Origin: Bacteroidota bacterium
GTDB taxonomy: Bacteria > Bacteroidota > Bacteroidia > Cytophagales > Cyclobacteriaceae
Assembly (NCBI GenBank): GCA_016191555.1
Contig: JACPVX010000025.1
Coordinates: forward strand, 1 to 64,000
DNA: 64,000 nt
Direction: 5' to 3'
Shown: positions 9,052 through 18,802 of the stretch, in pieces
How the letters are laid out: each line of letters begins with the position of its first letter
Position numbering within the stretch: the stretch's first letter is position 1
Notes under the pieces: generated by a model
Seen by the model: only the letters and a program-made list of their open reading frames with translations
What the model was told of the DNA's origin: nothing
The model's database searches: none
Made by a program: the position numbers and the translations under genes

Positions 9052-9672
9052 CTATTTTTTGTCGGCTACAACGCCTTCCAATACATCTTTAATCTCTACA
9101 CGTTGTCCATCTTTGAAAGGCACGATCCATGCATCTTTCACGCCCAGGTCGCGCATATACTTTTTGAATTTATCAGCTTCCCAGTAATCGCGGAAAACGC
9201 CAATGGTAAAACGCTGTTCGCCTTTGTCGGTTGCTTCGCCACCAAAATTGGGGTTGTTATCGAAATACTTGGCGAGGTCTTTATTTTTGAATGCGCCAAT
9301 CTGCACTTTAAAAACAACACCTTTCGAAAAATCCATGGGATTTACCGGAGGAGCTTCTTTTAGTTGAGCTAATTCGGCTTTGGTAGAAGTAAGTTCGCTT
9401 CTCATTTTAGAGATTTGATCTTCCAGTTCAGCGATCTTAGCGCTCTTGTTGCTGACATCATTATTGAGGGCACTCACCTGACCTTTCAATGCGCTATTGT
9501 CATTTTCAACCACTTGCTTGGTTTCTACCAAGGTTTTGAGGTTAGCAGGGTTTTTGGCGAATTCCTTGGCTTTCTTTTTCCATTCTTTCTTCTCCTTTTT
9601 AGAGAGTTGAGCGAAAACTTGCGTGCCGGAAAAAATCAGCGCCAGGCAGAGGAATAAAACTCTAGTTTTCAT
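9052..9672 (-). CDS. Periplasmic coiled-coil protein with C-terminal SPOR-like domain
   Basis: A 206-residue protein with signal peptide (residues 1-21, ending VFAQ), a lysine-rich segment with KKEKKEWKKKAKEFAKNP, and a coiled coil of about 45 residues (VETKQVV to ELAQLKE). The C-terminal domain begins GVVFKVQIGAFKNKDLAKYF and continues with GEQRFTIGVFRDYWEADKFKKYMRDLG. That strand-helix pattern is SPOR-like, and SPOR domains bind denuded peptidoglycan glycans. A role in envelope or cell division biology is possible but not shown. It forms a single-gene unit closed by the hairpin at 9004-9031. Confidence 0.72.
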   Translation of the reverse strand: MKTRVLFLCLALIFSGTQVFAQLSKKEKKEWKKKAKEFAKNPANLKTLVETKQVVENDNSALKGQVSALNNDVSNKSAKIAELEDQISKMRSELTSTKAELAQLKEAPPVNPMDFSKGVVFKVQIGAFKNKDLAKYFDNNPNFGGEATDKGEQRFTIGVFRDYWEADKFKKYMRDLGVKDAWIVPFKDGQRVEIKDVLEGVVADKK

Positions 9673-9718
9673 AGTAGGTAGTTTTGTTTAAAGGTTAAAA
9701 GTAAGAAATATTTGGGAA

Positions 9719-10270
9719 TCATCTTAATTCAATCGGCACCAGCACCTGCGTGTCATCCCACTCAAACGAAAGATTTACTTTGGCGTTTGTTTCGCCAATG
9801 GAAATGGTAAATTGCTCTACAGACGAAGTTTTTTTGATTACGGGCACTTCGGTGATCAAAACATCAGCTCTTTTATTATGGTATACTTCACCAGTTTGAA
9901 GATTAATGCCCCATCCGGGAATATCTGAATTGAAGATGATTGTCCAGCGATCTTCGTGCGGAATAGTTAGTAATTGATAGCGACCTGACTGAAGTAATTG
10001 GCCGTTGATGTGAATGTCTTCATCCGTAGAAAAGACGGTGGCTTCATTCGCGCCTGTTCTCCACACCTGATCGTATGGAACTAATCCTCCAAAAATCAAT
10101 CTTCCTCTTTTGTATGGCCTGCTGTAGAAAACAGCAAGTTGGTGTTCTCCGTTTTCATACACCACTTTGCTTTCTGGACTCAACGCTTTATCCTGACTGC
10201 GAAAGTACATCGGAATGATAATCACACCGGCTGCCACGATGATCCCGATAATGAGTAGGATCTTTTTCAC
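9719..10270 (-). CDS. DUF2911 domain-containing protein
   Basis: A 183-residue protein. An N-terminal hydrophobic helix (about residues 3-22, IIGIIVAAGVIIIPMYF) works as membrane anchor or signal. The rest is the DUF2911 domain: VYENGEHQLAVFYSRPYKRGR, VPYDQVWRTGANEAT, INGQLLQSGRYQLLTIP and WTIIFNSD are the recognisable blocks. The domain is common in Bacteroidota and has no established function. The start is a GTG six bases after the stop of the amidohydrolase gene, so both are likely in one operon. Confidence 0.88.
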   Translation of the reverse strand: MKKILLIIGIIVAAGVIIIPMYFRSQDKALSPESKVVYENGEHQLAVFYSRPYKRGRLIFGGLVPYDQVWRTGANEATVFSTDEDIHINGQLLQSGRYQLLTIPHEDRWTIIFNSDIPGWGINLQTGEVYHNKRADVLITEVPVIKKTSSVEQFTISIGETNAKVNLSFEWDDTQVLVPIELR

Positions 10271-10276
10271 TTCTCT

Positions 10277-11599
10277 TTATTTGTAGCGCTTGCCTTTTTT
10301 GATCACCATCTTCACATCTTGCAACAATGCCATGTGTCGTAGCACATCTCCTTTCACCGCAATGATATCGGCAAATTTTCCTTCGGCAATGGTTCCATAA
10401 TCTTTTTCTACACCCATCATTACTGCCGGCCAATAGGTGGCCGCACGAATGGTGTACATCGGGTCGAATCCAAATTTGTTCACCCATACGTCTAACTCGT
10501 TCCAAGTACTTTGGCTGTGAAACTTCATGGGGATACCACTATCAGTGCCAATTAATAGAACCACGCCCGCTTCTTTCAGTTGCTTTATTTTCTTTTCGAG
10601 TGTTGGCTTGCGAATAGGGTTCAGCGCGAAGTAGCCCATCCGATTCGGATATTTGATGGATCGTTTAATATCAGCAATAATCGAATCGGGTAAACCCAAA
10701 TGCCAACTGGTGTTGTCGAGAGCTTCCGGATTGTCGCGCATGTATTCATAATTATATAAGCCTTCCACAGTTGGTGTCCAGAAGAGCGGGCCGAGATTCA
10801 TTTTTGCTGTGCGCTCTTTAATCATCGCTATAATATCTTCCGGATATTCGGGGGCTGCTGCTAATCCGGTATGCTCAAAATTATCTACACCGGCTTTCAT
10901 ACCTCTGCGAATTTCATCGGGACGATGTGAGTGTGCCACCACTTTCAATTTGTTTTTATGCGCCTCGTCTACCACTGCCATGTATTCGGCTTCTGTCATC
11001 TCATCCTGATCAATCAACTTAATGCAATTCACGCCTGCTTTAGCCAACTGTTTTACTTTGGCGCGCGCATCTTCGGGGCCTTTCACGCCCCAGCGAAATT
11101 CAGCCGTGCCTGCATAGGGCTCATGCTGGATAAACGGACCGCTCATGTACATGGTGGGGCCCGGAATCTCACCTTTGTTAATACGATCGCGCACGGACAA
11201 ACTTGGCTCAAGCGGTCCCCCTAAATCGCGCGCACTGGTTACACCTGCCATCAACAGCTGATGTGCCGATGAAGGCATGATTACATCTTTCGCTAATTTC
11301 AAATAAGTTTTATCCCAATGCGTGTAGTCGCTGTGACCGTTGATCATTAAGTGTACGTGCATATCCCACAAACCGGGCATTACACTCATGCCTTCAGTAG
11401 ATATGATTTCTGCGTTAGCAGGAATTTCAAGTTGCCCGATTTGTCCAATAGCTTTGATTCGCTCGTTCTCGATAATGATGATGGAGTTGGGAATGGGCTT
11501 GCCACCGTAGCCATCAATGAGTGTGCCTCCCACCAATGCTTTAACTTGTGCAAAAACAGATGTGGAAACAAAAAGCAGCAGCAATAGAATTCGGTACAT
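10277..11599 (-). CDS. Secreted amidohydrolase (imidazolonepropionase-like)
   Basis: A 440-residue metal-dependent hydrolase with a signal peptide (residues 1-17, ending SVFAQ), so probably periplasmic. Domain features of the amidohydrolase superfamily are clear: the N-terminal ALVGGTLIDGYGGKPI strand, the metal-binding HxH in MPGLWDMHVHLMI, a GVTSARDLGG block, KVVAHSHRPDEI with a further metal-ligand His, NFEHTGLA, and the catalytic Asp in LLIGTDSGIP, ending with the EGKFADIIAVKGD composite domain. Members cleave amides, cyclic amides or dipeptides; the substrate cannot be assigned. The DUF2911 gene follows directly. Confidence 0.9.
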   Translation of the reverse strand: MYRILLLLLFVSTSVFAQVKALVGGTLIDGYGGKPIPNSIIIIENERIKAIGQIGQLEIPANAEIISTEGMSVMPGLWDMHVHLMINGHSDYTHWDKTYLKLAKDVIMPSSAHQLLMAGVTSARDLGGPLEPSLSVRDRINKGEIPGPTMYMSGPFIQHEPYAGTAEFRWGVKGPEDARAKVKQLAKAGVNCIKLIDQDEMTEAEYMAVVDEAHKNKLKVVAHSHRPDEIRRGMKAGVDNFEHTGLAAAPEYPEDIIAMIKERTAKMNLGPLFWTPTVEGLYNYEYMRDNPEALDNTSWHLGLPDSIIADIKRSIKYPNRMGYFALNPIRKPTLEKKIKQLKEAGVVLLIGTDSGIPMKFHSQSTWNELDVWVNKFGFDPMYTIRAATYWPAVMMGVEKDYGTIAEGKFADIIAVKGDVLRHMALLQDVKMVIKKGKRYK

Positions 11600-11637
11600 A
11601 CTTATTTTGTTGTTTGAGTTTATGATTTGCTCAATAA

Positions 11638-12828
11638 CTAAGACAGCAATCGCTCCACAATCTTTCCGCTCGCTTTATTTTTTAAAATCAACTTCTTCGC
11701 ACCATAGTGCGTCATTTCTTCTTTCACGAGATAATGGTCTGCATCGTACGATTGCAAGTGTGCATCTTTACTCACACCCACGCGCCCTCGCCAAATGTCG
11801 AGTTTTACTGGTTCCCACTGTTTGCTTTTCGCGGAACGATAGGCTGCATCCAAAATGGAGTTGACCACATAGCCATCGTAAAACGTTTCTTTGGGTTGCG
11901 TTTTGTTTTCCATGGCATTGAACATATCCATGAACATGTGGTTGTAACCCAACTCATTCAATTCATCGCCTACCGGAAACAACCAACCCGAATTGCTCTC
12001 AGCTTTTTCTGCTACGTAGTCGGCACCCTTGCCAGTGGTAAACATTTCAAAGCCGGTACGCAAAAAACTATTCGTCCAAATCGTTCCTTCGGTGCCCATC
12101 ACTTCATCGCGGAGGTCGAGGCCACCACGGAATGTCCAGCTCACTTCAAACTGACCGATGGCTCCATTTTCGTATTTCACCAATCCGATGGCATGATCTT
12201 CGGCATCAATGGGTTTTACTTGCGTATCCGCCCAACACATGACTTCCACAGGCTTGATGTCTTTGCCGATATAACTGCGCGCAATCTCCACACAGTGGCA
12301 TCCTAAATCCAGAATACATCCACCGCCTGCTTGTTCAATATCCCAAAACCAATCGCTGTGTGGGCCGGGGTGTGTCTCACGCGATTTTGCCCAAAGAATT
12401 CTGCCCAAGGCTCCATTCTTCACACTCTCATGCGCTTTGATAAACTTGGGTGTGTACACCAAGTCTTCCAGATAGCCATTGAAGATGCCCGCCTTCTCAA
12501 CGGCCTCGAGCATACGCTTGGCTTCCTCGGCATTTCGCCCCAATGGCTTGGTTGTGATCACAGCTTTTTTGTGTTTGCAACAGAGCATCACCGCCTCTTC
12601 GTGCAAATGATTGGGCAGGGAGATACAAACAATATCTACCTCCGGCCGATTGATTGCATCTTCCAAAACGGTAGTAGCAAAGGCCACTTTATAATCGGCC
12701 GCAAATTTTTTGGCACTCTCTTCCTTACGGGAATAGATAGAAACAATTTTGTCTTTATTGCGATAGCCCTGAATGGAGTCAGCATAAAACCGACCGATAA
12801 ATCCGGAGCCGAGCATGGCAATGTTCAT
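11638..12828 (-). CDS. Gfo/Idh/MocA family NAD(P)-dependent oxidoreductase
   Basis: A 396-residue dehydrogenase. The Rossmann motif MLGSGFIGRFYADSI is at the N-terminus, followed by the ISLPNHLHEEAVMLCC and KPLGRNAEEAKRML blocks that mark the family (the KP lysine is catalytic). A C-terminal substrate domain has GGGCILDLGCHCVEIARSYIG, where the histidine in the LGCHCVE segment sits in the active site. Such enzymes oxidise or reduce sugars and related polyols. With the nucleoside-type MFS transporter 33 bases upstream on the same strand, uptake and modification of a sugar-like compound is a reasonable inference, no more. Confidence 0.92.
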   Translation of the reverse strand: MNIAMLGSGFIGRFYADSIQGYRNKDKIVSIYSRKEESAKKFAADYKVAFATTVLEDAINRPEVDIVCISLPNHLHEEAVMLCCKHKKAVITTKPLGRNAEEAKRMLEAVEKAGIFNGYLEDLVYTPKFIKAHESVKNGALGRILWAKSRETHPGPHSDWFWDIEQAGGGCILDLGCHCVEIARSYIGKDIKPVEVMCWADTQVKPIDAEDHAIGLVKYENGAIGQFEVSWTFRGGLDLRDEVMGTEGTIWTNSFLRTGFEMFTTGKGADYVAEKAESNSGWLFPVGDELNELGYNHMFMDMFNAMENKTQPKETFYDGYVVNSILDAAYRSAKSKQWEPVKLDIWRGRVGVSKDAHLQSYDADHYLVKEEMTHYGAKKLILKNKASGKIVERLLS

Positions 12829-12861
12829 AGAGAATACAAGAATTAAAGTTTGTTAAAATTA

Positions 12862-14064
12862 TTAGGCTGTTTTTTGGTTTCCCTTAAAGAATATTCCAAA
12901 CAACAGCATTACACCTCCAGCAATGGCTGCAGGGATAATCCATATCTGCTGCCAGTTGTGGCCACCGCCTTCTAATTTATAGGACTCGGTGATTTGTCCG
13001 GCCAGCCAAAATCCGATCAGCATACCCACACCGTAGGTTGCAAGCGTAATCAATCCCTGTGCGGCCGACTTAGCGTTTTCTCCGGCACGTTGCTCGGTAT
13101 AGATTTGCCCGCTCACGAAGAAGAAATCGTAACAGATTCCGTGAAGGATAATTCCTAAGTACAAAAAAGATGAAAGAGAATCGGCATTTCCAAAGCTAAA
13201 TAATACGTAGCGTGCTACCCATGCGCCCATTCCAATCAATAACATCGTCTTAATTCCAAATTTGCGGAAGAAGAACGGAATCAAAATCATGAACAACGTT
13301 TCAGATACTTGTCCCAGCGACATTTTTGCAGCCGCACCCGACATATTGATTTCATTGAAAAATTTATTGGCTTCCTGATAGTAGAATGCGAGCGGAATAC
13401 AAATCAAAACGGATGAAATAAAGAAGACGAGGAAGCTGCTGTCCTTCAGTAGTTTCAATGCATCGAGCCCGATGATATCACCAAACGAAATGGATTTGCC
13501 GGCTGCACCGGGAGGTGTGTGCGGTAAGAATAAACTGAGTACGCCTAAAAGAGCAGACGCGCCCGAAGCGAGTAAGAATGTATTCGCCAACAGATTTTGA
13601 CTTTCCCACGCCAACCATCCAATGGTAAGACCGGCTACAATCCAACCGATCGTTCCCCACACACGCAAGCGCGCAAACTCTTTTTCAGGATTGCTCAACT
13701 GACGGAACGCAACCGAGTTGACCAACGCCAATGTAGGCATGTAGGCAATCATGTATCCGAGAATTAACGGATAGAAGCTGGAGAAATCAGTTTGCCGTGA
13801 TAGCATGTATAAAAGACCCGCGCCTACTAAATGCAAAACAGCCAGAATGCGCTGTGCAGCAAAGAAGCGGTCGGCAATCAAGCCAATTATAAAAGGAGCG
13901 ATGATGGCGCCCAGCGACTGTGTGCCATAGGCCGCTCCGTTTTCAATATCAGAAGCGTTAAGACTTTTACTTAGATAGGTGCCCATCGTTACGAACCACG
14001 ATCCCCAAATAAAAAATTCGAGGAACATCATGAGCGAGAGTTTAACAGTAGTGATCGGTTTCAT
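12862..14064 (-). CDS. MFS transporter, nucleoside:H+ symporter (NupG-like) family
   Basis: A 400-residue polytopic inner-membrane protein with about 12 hydrophobic helices. The N-terminus (LSLMMFLEFFIWGSWFVTMG) and the GAIIAPFIIGLIADRFF loop match the nucleoside permease branch of the major facilitator superfamily as found in Bacteroidota. ADRFF is the cytoplasmic loop between helices 2 and 3. The RLRVWGTIGWIVAGL block is also characteristic. Substrate is probably a nucleoside or small sugar derivative by homology only. It precedes the Gfo/Idh/MocA oxidoreductase in the same direction. Confidence 0.88.
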   Translation of the reverse strand: MKPITTVKLSLMMFLEFFIWGSWFVTMGTYLSKSLNASDIENGAAYGTQSLGAIIAPFIIGLIADRFFAAQRILAVLHLVGAGLLYMLSRQTDFSSFYPLILGYMIAYMPTLALVNSVAFRQLSNPEKEFARLRVWGTIGWIVAGLTIGWLAWESQNLLANTFLLASGASALLGVLSLFLPHTPPGAAGKSISFGDIIGLDALKLLKDSSFLVFFISSVLICIPLAFYYQEANKFFNEINMSGAAAKMSLGQVSETLFMILIPFFFRKFGIKTMLLIGMGAWVARYVLFSFGNADSLSSFLYLGIILHGICYDFFFVSGQIYTEQRAGENAKSAAQGLITLATYGVGMLIGFWLAGQITESYKLEGGGHNWQQIWIIPAAIAGGVMLLFGIFFKGNQKTA

Positions 14065-14201
14065 TCGTATCAGTTTTAAATTTAGGTAGTTCGATTTACG
14101 ATTTATTTTTGAAATAAATGAATATCGAAACCAGAATTGTACGAACGGGGAACCGTGGTTAGCAATTGCAGATTGGATGATTTTTCTTCACGCGGTAATG
14201 T

Positions 14202-14250
14202 AAAAAGGTCAACTTGGATTTTAGTATCGATAAAATCAAGTTGACCTTTT
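14202..14250 (-). terminator. Strong intrinsic terminator downstream of fumC
   Basis: A long hairpin: AAAAGGTCAACTT pairs perfectly with AAGTTGACCTTTT, extended inward by GATTTTA/TAAAATC with a single bulged G, and flanked by T-runs. It lies 16 bases past the fumC stop and before the MFS gene start, so it ends fumC transcription. Confidence 0.85.
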
Positions 14251-14265
14251 CAGAATGGCTAAAAT

Positions 14266-15651
14266 TTAAACCATCTTCTCCGGCCTTACCCACTCATCAA
14301 ACTGCGCGGAAGTAAGCAAGCCTAATTCGACTGCAGCCTCGCGAAGGGTTTTGTTTTCTTTGTGTGCCTTCTTGGCAATCTTCGCAGCATTCTCGTAACC
14401 GATGTGAGTATTTAAAGCCGTTACCAGCATCAACGAATTTTCCATGTGTTGTTTGATGATCGGCAAGTTGGGCTCGATACCGATCGCACATTTATCGTTG
14501 AAGGAAACGCACGCATCGCCAATCAGGCGTGCGCTTTGCAATACATTCGCAGCTATAACTGGTTTGAATACGTTCAACTCGAAGTGTCCGTTCGAACCTC
14601 CAATCGTCACAGCCACATCATTGCCCATCACTTGCGCGCACACCATCGTCATCGCTTCGGGTTGAGTAGGGTTTACCTTACCCGGCATAATCGATGAACC
14701 GGGTTCATTATCAGGAATCACAATTTCACCGATGCCACTGCGTGGACCTGAACTGAGCATGCGAATGTCGTTAGCAATTTTCATCAATGAAACAGCTACG
14801 CGCTTCAATGCTCCGGAGAGCTCAACCATCGCATCGTGTGCAGCCAATGCTTCAAATTTGTTGGGAGCAGTTACAAATGGAAGGCCAGTTAACTCCGCAA
14901 TCTTTTTCGCCACCAGCACATCGTATCCTTTGGGGGTGTTCAATCCCGTGCCAACGGCCGTGCCGCCCAATGCTAATTCTTTAATGGCCTCCAACGAATT
15001 TTTGATGGCGCGGATACCATTGTCAATTTGTTGTACATAGCCGCTGAACTCCTGTCCTAATGTCAGCGGAGTTGCATCCATAAAGTGTGTGCGACCGGTT
15101 TTTACAATGGCTTTGAAGTCGGTTGCTTTTTTATGAAGGGTATCACGTAGCTTTTGCAATCCCGGCAAGGTAATCTCTACCACTTGCTTGTAGGCAGCAA
15201 TGTGCATGGCCGTGGGATATGTATCGTTACTCGATTGCGATTTGTTGACATCGTCATTCGGATGCAACACTTTTTTCTCGTCTGTCAGTTTGCCGCCACT
15301 TAATACATGTGCTCGGTAAGCGATTACTTCATTCGCATTCATGTTACTTTGAGTGCCCGAGCCTGTCTGCCAGATCACCAAAGGAAATTGGTCATCGAGT
15401 TTGCCGGCCACGATTTCATCGCACACATTGGCGATCATATCTTTTTTATCAGCAGCAAGCACGCCCAGTTCGTGGTTGGCCATAGCCGCTGCTTTTTTAA
15501 GATAGCCAAATGCGTGGATGATTTCTTTTGGCATGCTCGCCTCGGGGCCGATTTTAAAATTGTTACGTGAGCGCTCGGTTTGCGCGCCCCAATATTTGTC
15601 GGCCGGTACTTGTACCTCGCCCATGGTGTCTTTTTCGATGCGAAAGTTCAT
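14266..15651 (-). CDS. fumC: Class II fumarate hydratase
   Basis: Interconverts fumarate and malate in the citric acid cycle. The protein is 461 residues from the ATG at 15651; the open frame extends upstream to 15753, but those 34 residues are not family-like. The N-terminus ([23 protein letters not shown]) is typical. Motifs include [18 protein letters not shown] substrate binding (present as [13 protein letters not shown]), the [14 protein letters not shown] block, the catalytic-His segment [17 protein letters not shown], and the signature [13 protein letters not shown]. Iron-free class II enzymes are about 460-470 residues, so this is complete. It is monocistronic, with a strong terminator. 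Confidence 0.97.
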   Translation of the reverse strand: MNFRIEKDTMGEVQVPADKYWGAQTERSRNNFKIGPEASMPKEIIHAFGYLKKAAAMANHELGVLAADKKDMIANVCDEIVAGKLDDQFPLVIWQTGSGTQSNMNANEVIAYRAHVLSGGKLTDEKKVLHPNDDVNKSQSSNDTYPTAMHIAAYKQVVEITLPGLQKLRDTLHKKATDFKAIVKTGRTHFMDATPLTLGQEFSGYVQQIDNGIRAIKNSLEAIKELALGGTAVGTGLNTPKGYDVLVAKKIAELTGLPFVTAPNKFEALAAHDAMVELSGALKRVAVSLMKIANDIRMLSSGPRSGIGEIVIPDNEPGSSIMPGKVNPTQPEAMTMVCAQVMGNDVAVTIGGSNGHFELNVFKPVIAANVLQSARLIGDACVSFNDKCAIGIEPNLPIIKQHMENSLMLVTALNTHIGYENAAKIAKKAHKENKTLREAAVELGLLTSAQFDEWVRPEKMV

Positions 15652-15744
15652 GTGATTAGTTGAGTTTAAACAGTGGGTAAAAATAAACAAACCTTGGCGG
15701 TGTCTGGAGCCTTTTAAATTATTTTTCTGATTTGTTACTAACTG

Positions 15745-15783
15745 GTAGAACAAATAGGCGACTGCTCCGTATATTAGTTCTAC
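15745..15783 (+). promoter_or_regulatory. Candidate PadR operator upstream of padR-1
   Basis: Seven-base inverted repeat GTAGAAC / GTTCTAC with a 25-base spacer, ending 13 bases before the padR ATG at 15797. The spacing resembles the much stronger repeat before the padR at 23782. Arms this short can occur by chance. Confidence 0.35.
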
Positions 15784-15796
15784 AATTTAGTAGTAT

Positions 15797-16144
15797 ATGA
15801 TAGAAACACGACTGGGCGAATTTGAAGAAGTGATCTTATTGCTCACAGGAATTTTAGGCGAAGAGGCTTATGCCTTTAAGATTGCCGAAGAGTTTGAATC
15901 GCAAACGAAGCGCTCCGTTTCCATTGGCGCAGTGCACTCTACGCTCACCCGATTGGAAGAAAAGGGGTTTCTAAAATCGGAGATGGGCAAAGCGACAGCC
16001 GAACGCGGAGGTAGACGCAAGCGCATCTACACCATTACCGCCTACGGCAAGAAAACGTTAACCGCAGCCAAAGATTTCAAGCAAGCCTTGTGGGATCAGT
16101 TTCCGGGTTTTGCTACTTCTAAACTGAGTTTTGTTCTTTCATGA
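15797..16144 (+). CDS. PadR family transcriptional regulator (permease-linked)
   Basis: A 115-residue winged-helix regulator. It opens with LGEFEEVILLLTGILGEEAYAFKIAEEFE, and the recognition-helix region SIGAVHSTLTRLEEKGFLKSEMG and the wing ERGGRRKRIYTITAYGKKTL are classical PadR features. It shares four bases (ATGA) with the permease gene that follows, so the pair is translationally coupled. PadR proteins of this subtype accompany duplicated orphan permeases in Acidobacteria, and the three here look like paralogues. Repression of its own operon is inferred; the inducer is unknown. Confidence 0.93.
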   Translation: MIETRLGEFEEVILLLTGILGEEAYAFKIAEEFESQTKRSVSIGAVHSTLTRLEEKGFLKSEMGKATAERGGRRKRIYTITAYGKKTLTAAKDFKQALWDQFPGFATSKLSFVLS

Positions 16145-18786
16145 GCGCAAACACAAAACCTCCCAAGCTGGCCACATGGCTGCTGAACCGATTTTTGCGC
16201 GATGACCTTGCTGAAGAAGTGCAGGGCGATTTGGATGAAAAGTTTCTCATCGATGGCAAAACCAAATCGCAGGTTAGAGCGAAGCTGAATTATTGGTTTC
16301 AAGTAATCAACTACATCCGCCCGTTTGCTATACGTAAGTCAAAATCGTCCTATTTAAATCAATACGATATGTATCAAAGCTATTTTAAAATTGGCTGGAG
16401 AAATTTGTTGCATCAAAAGGGTTATTCATTTATTAATATTTCCGGATTGGCAGTAGGTATGACTGCGTGCGTGTTGATTATGCTCTATGTGGTGGATGAG
16501 ATGAGTTACGATACACACCATGTGGATGGTAATCGTGTTTACCGTATTTCCTCACAAATGAAAGATCTCAAGTATGTAGCCGCATCTGCACCTATTGCGG
16601 AGGGCTTAAAACGAGATTTTCCGGAAGTTGAGCAATCCACACGAGTGCTTCGTTTTCCGGGAGCGGATCAATTACTATTGAAGGAGGAAAAAAGCAACAA
16701 ACAGTTTTTTGAAATCAATGGCTATTACATTGACTCTACCTTTTTTCAACTATTTACTTATCAATTCAAGCATGGAGATATTCACACCGCATTAAACCAA
16801 CCGAATTCCATCATCTTATCGGAATCACTGGCCGATAAATTTTTTGGAAACGAAGATCCGATCGACAAAACGATTCGTGTTACTCTTCCTTTCGGAGATT
16901 TTAATTACAATGTGAAAGGCGTATTTAAAGAAGGGAATAAATCACACATTCCGGCTAATTTTTTCCTCACCATGAACAACAGCGACATTGGTGGTTGGGT
17001 GAAAAATCAAACCAACTGGGCTACGAATAACATCTTCTACACCTATGTGAAACTGAAGACCGGAACCAGCGCAGCTGATTTTGAAAGCAAGTTGGCGGCC
17101 TTCTTGGATCGAAACGGAGGCAATGATATGAAGGCTGCGGGATTCAGCAAAAGTTTGTTTATTCAACTCATGCCCTCTATCTATTTGCACTCACACTATG
17201 ATTATGAAGTCGCTCCGAATGGTGATGTGAAGTACCTCTACATCTTTGCGTCCATTGCCGGATTTTTACTGCTGATTGCCTGTATCAACTTCATGAATTT
17301 AAGTACGGCCAAAAGTGAGCGCAGAGCAAAAGAAGTAGGCATGCGCAAAGTGGTAGGCGCTATGAAGCAAGCGCTGGTCAGTCAGTTTTTGATGGAGTCA
17401 TTACTAACATGCGCCATTGCGTTTTTCTTTTCGTTGTTGCTTATCCAATTACTGATTCCGCCATTCAATCAATTAGTCAACAAGCAACTTTCGCTGGGGC
17501 AGTTGCCGCATGTTTATTTCTGGTTGGGGCTGCTTACTATCGTTACCGGTTTAGTCGCGGGTATTTATCCAGCATTCTATCTTTCTTCTTTCAAGCCGGT
17601 CACAGTTTTAAAAGGCAAATTAATCAACACCTTTTCGGCTGCGGCTATTCGCAAAGGACTCGTTGTTTTTCAATTTACGATTTCGATCGTGCTCATTTTA
17701 GGCGCATTGGTGATCAGCAATCAAATGGATTTCCTGAAAACAAAAAACCTGGGGTTCAATAGGAGTCAGCAAATTGTTTTGCCTTTACAAACCAATGAAG
17801 CTATTCAACATGCAGAGACATTGAAGAATGATCTTCTCATGCAGAACCAGTTTGTTTCGGCAACACAGGCTACCGCCTATCCGGGAATTGAAAACATCAG
17901 CGATATGCTTTTTTATGCTGAGGGTAAATCGGTGAGTGAGTCGCTAGACATTATGCTAACTCACACGGGTGGCGATTATTTGCAAACACTGGGAATTGAA
18001 TTGCTAAGTGGAAGAGATTTTTTGAAACCAACTCGAAACGACTCATTGTCTTTGATACTCAATGAATCGGCCGTTAAAAATCTCGGCTACACAAGTGAGA
18101 CTGCCGTAGGGAAAAATATTTATTACGAATGGATGGAGAAGAAGTACGCAATGAAGATTATTGGCGTGATGAAAGATTATCATTTTCAAAGTCTTCATCA
18201 AGAGATTAAGCCGATGGCACTTACCGTTTCTCCAAATTTTGCAGGATCTACTTACTACCTGGTTCTTCATGCAAACACAGCAAACTATACTGAATTAATG
18301 AAAAGCATCGAAAACAGTTGGCATAAAATCAATGCCGACTCTCCATTTGTTTATTCGTTCTTAGATGGCGATTTTCAGAAGAACTATGAGCGCGAAGAAC
18401 GCACCATGGCATTGATTCGCTACTTTACGTTGATCGCAATTATCATTGCTTCGCTGGGTTTGTTTGGCTTAGCCAACTTTACTGCCGAGCAGCGCTTAAA
18501 AGAAATAGGAATCCGAAAAGCATTGGGTGCCAGCGTCACCCAAGTAGTGATGCTGTTATCGAAAGATTTTTTGAAGTTGGTTGTGCTCGCAATTGTGCTG
18601 GCCATACCCATTGGCTACTTCGCAATGGAACGATGGCTAGAAAGTTTTGCTTACCATATCAATATTTCTTTGAGTGTAATGATACTTGCAGGTGTGTTCG
18701 CTATCGCAATTGCATTGCTCACCATTTCATTTCAATCGGTGAAAGCAGCCATGGCTAATCCGGTAAATAGTTTGAAAGCCGAATAA
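16141..18786 (+). CDS. FtsX/MacB-like permease with N-terminal permease prefix domain (PadR-linked)
   Basis: An 881-residue inner-membrane protein. Residues 1-75 form a cytoplasmic prefix domain (WLLNRFLRDDLAEEVQGDLDEKF) shared with the permeases at 19518 and 24108. Then come a first helix (INISGLAVGMTACVLIML), a periplasmic MacB-type domain, an FtsX unit with NFMNLSTAKSERRAKEVGMRK, a second helix plus periplasmic domain, and a second FtsX unit with AEQRLKEIGIRKALGAS. The C-terminus is NPVNSLKAE. MacB-like permeases normally partner an ATPase; none is encoded nearby, as in Acidobacterial orphan permeases. It may drive export or envelope stress handling, but substrate and energy source are unknown. 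Confidence 0.9.
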   Translation: MSANTKPPKLATWLLNRFLRDDLAEEVQGDLDEKFLIDGKTKSQVRAKLNYWFQVINYIRPFAIRKSKSSYLNQYDMYQSYFKIGWRNLLHQKGYSFINISGLAVGMTACVLIMLYVVDEMSYDTHHVDGNRVYRISSQMKDLKYVAASAPIAEGLKRDFPEVEQSTRVLRFPGADQLLLKEEKSNKQFFEINGYYIDSTFFQLFTYQFKHGDIHTALNQPNSIILSESLADKFFGNEDPIDKTIRVTLPFGDFNYNVKGVFKEGNKSHIPANFFLTMNNSDIGGWVKNQTNWATNNIFYTYVKLKTGTSAADFESKLAAFLDRNGGNDMKAAGFSKSLFIQLMPSIYLHSHYDYEVAPNGDVKYLYIFASIAGFLLLIACINFMNLSTAKSERRAKEVGMRKVVGAMKQALVSQFLMESLLTCAIAFFFSLLLIQLLIPPFNQLVNKQLSLGQLPHVYFWLGLLTIVTGLVAGIYPAFYLSSFKPVTVLKGKLINTFSAAAIRKGLVVFQFTISIVLILGALVISNQMDFLKTKNLGFNRSQQIVLPLQTNEAIQHAETLKNDLLMQNQFVSATQATAYPGIENISDMLFYAEGKSVSESLDIMLTHTGGDYLQTLGIELLSGRDFLKPTRNDSLSLILNESAVKNLGYTSETAVGKNIYYEWMEKKYAMKIIGVMKDYHFQSLHQEIKPMALTVSPNFAGSTYYLVLHANTANYTELMKSIENSWHKINADSPFVYSFLDGDFQKNYEREERTMALIRYFTLIAIIIASLGLFGLANFTAEQRLKEIGIRKALGASVTQVVMLLSKDFLKLVVLAIVLAIPIGYFAMERWLESFAYHINISLSVMILAGVFAIAIALLTISFQSVKAAMANPVNSLKAE

Positions 18787-18802
18787 AGCCAGCGATATTT
18801 GT

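Noticed and set aside
11707..12306. 199-codon plus-strand open frame
   Set aside because: It lies fully antisense to the clearly conserved Gfo/Idh/MocA gene and has no family-like pattern.
14266..15753. Longer N-terminus for fumC starting at 15753
   Set aside because: The extra 34 residues have no similarity to fumarases, while the ATG at 15651 gives the normal N-terminus.
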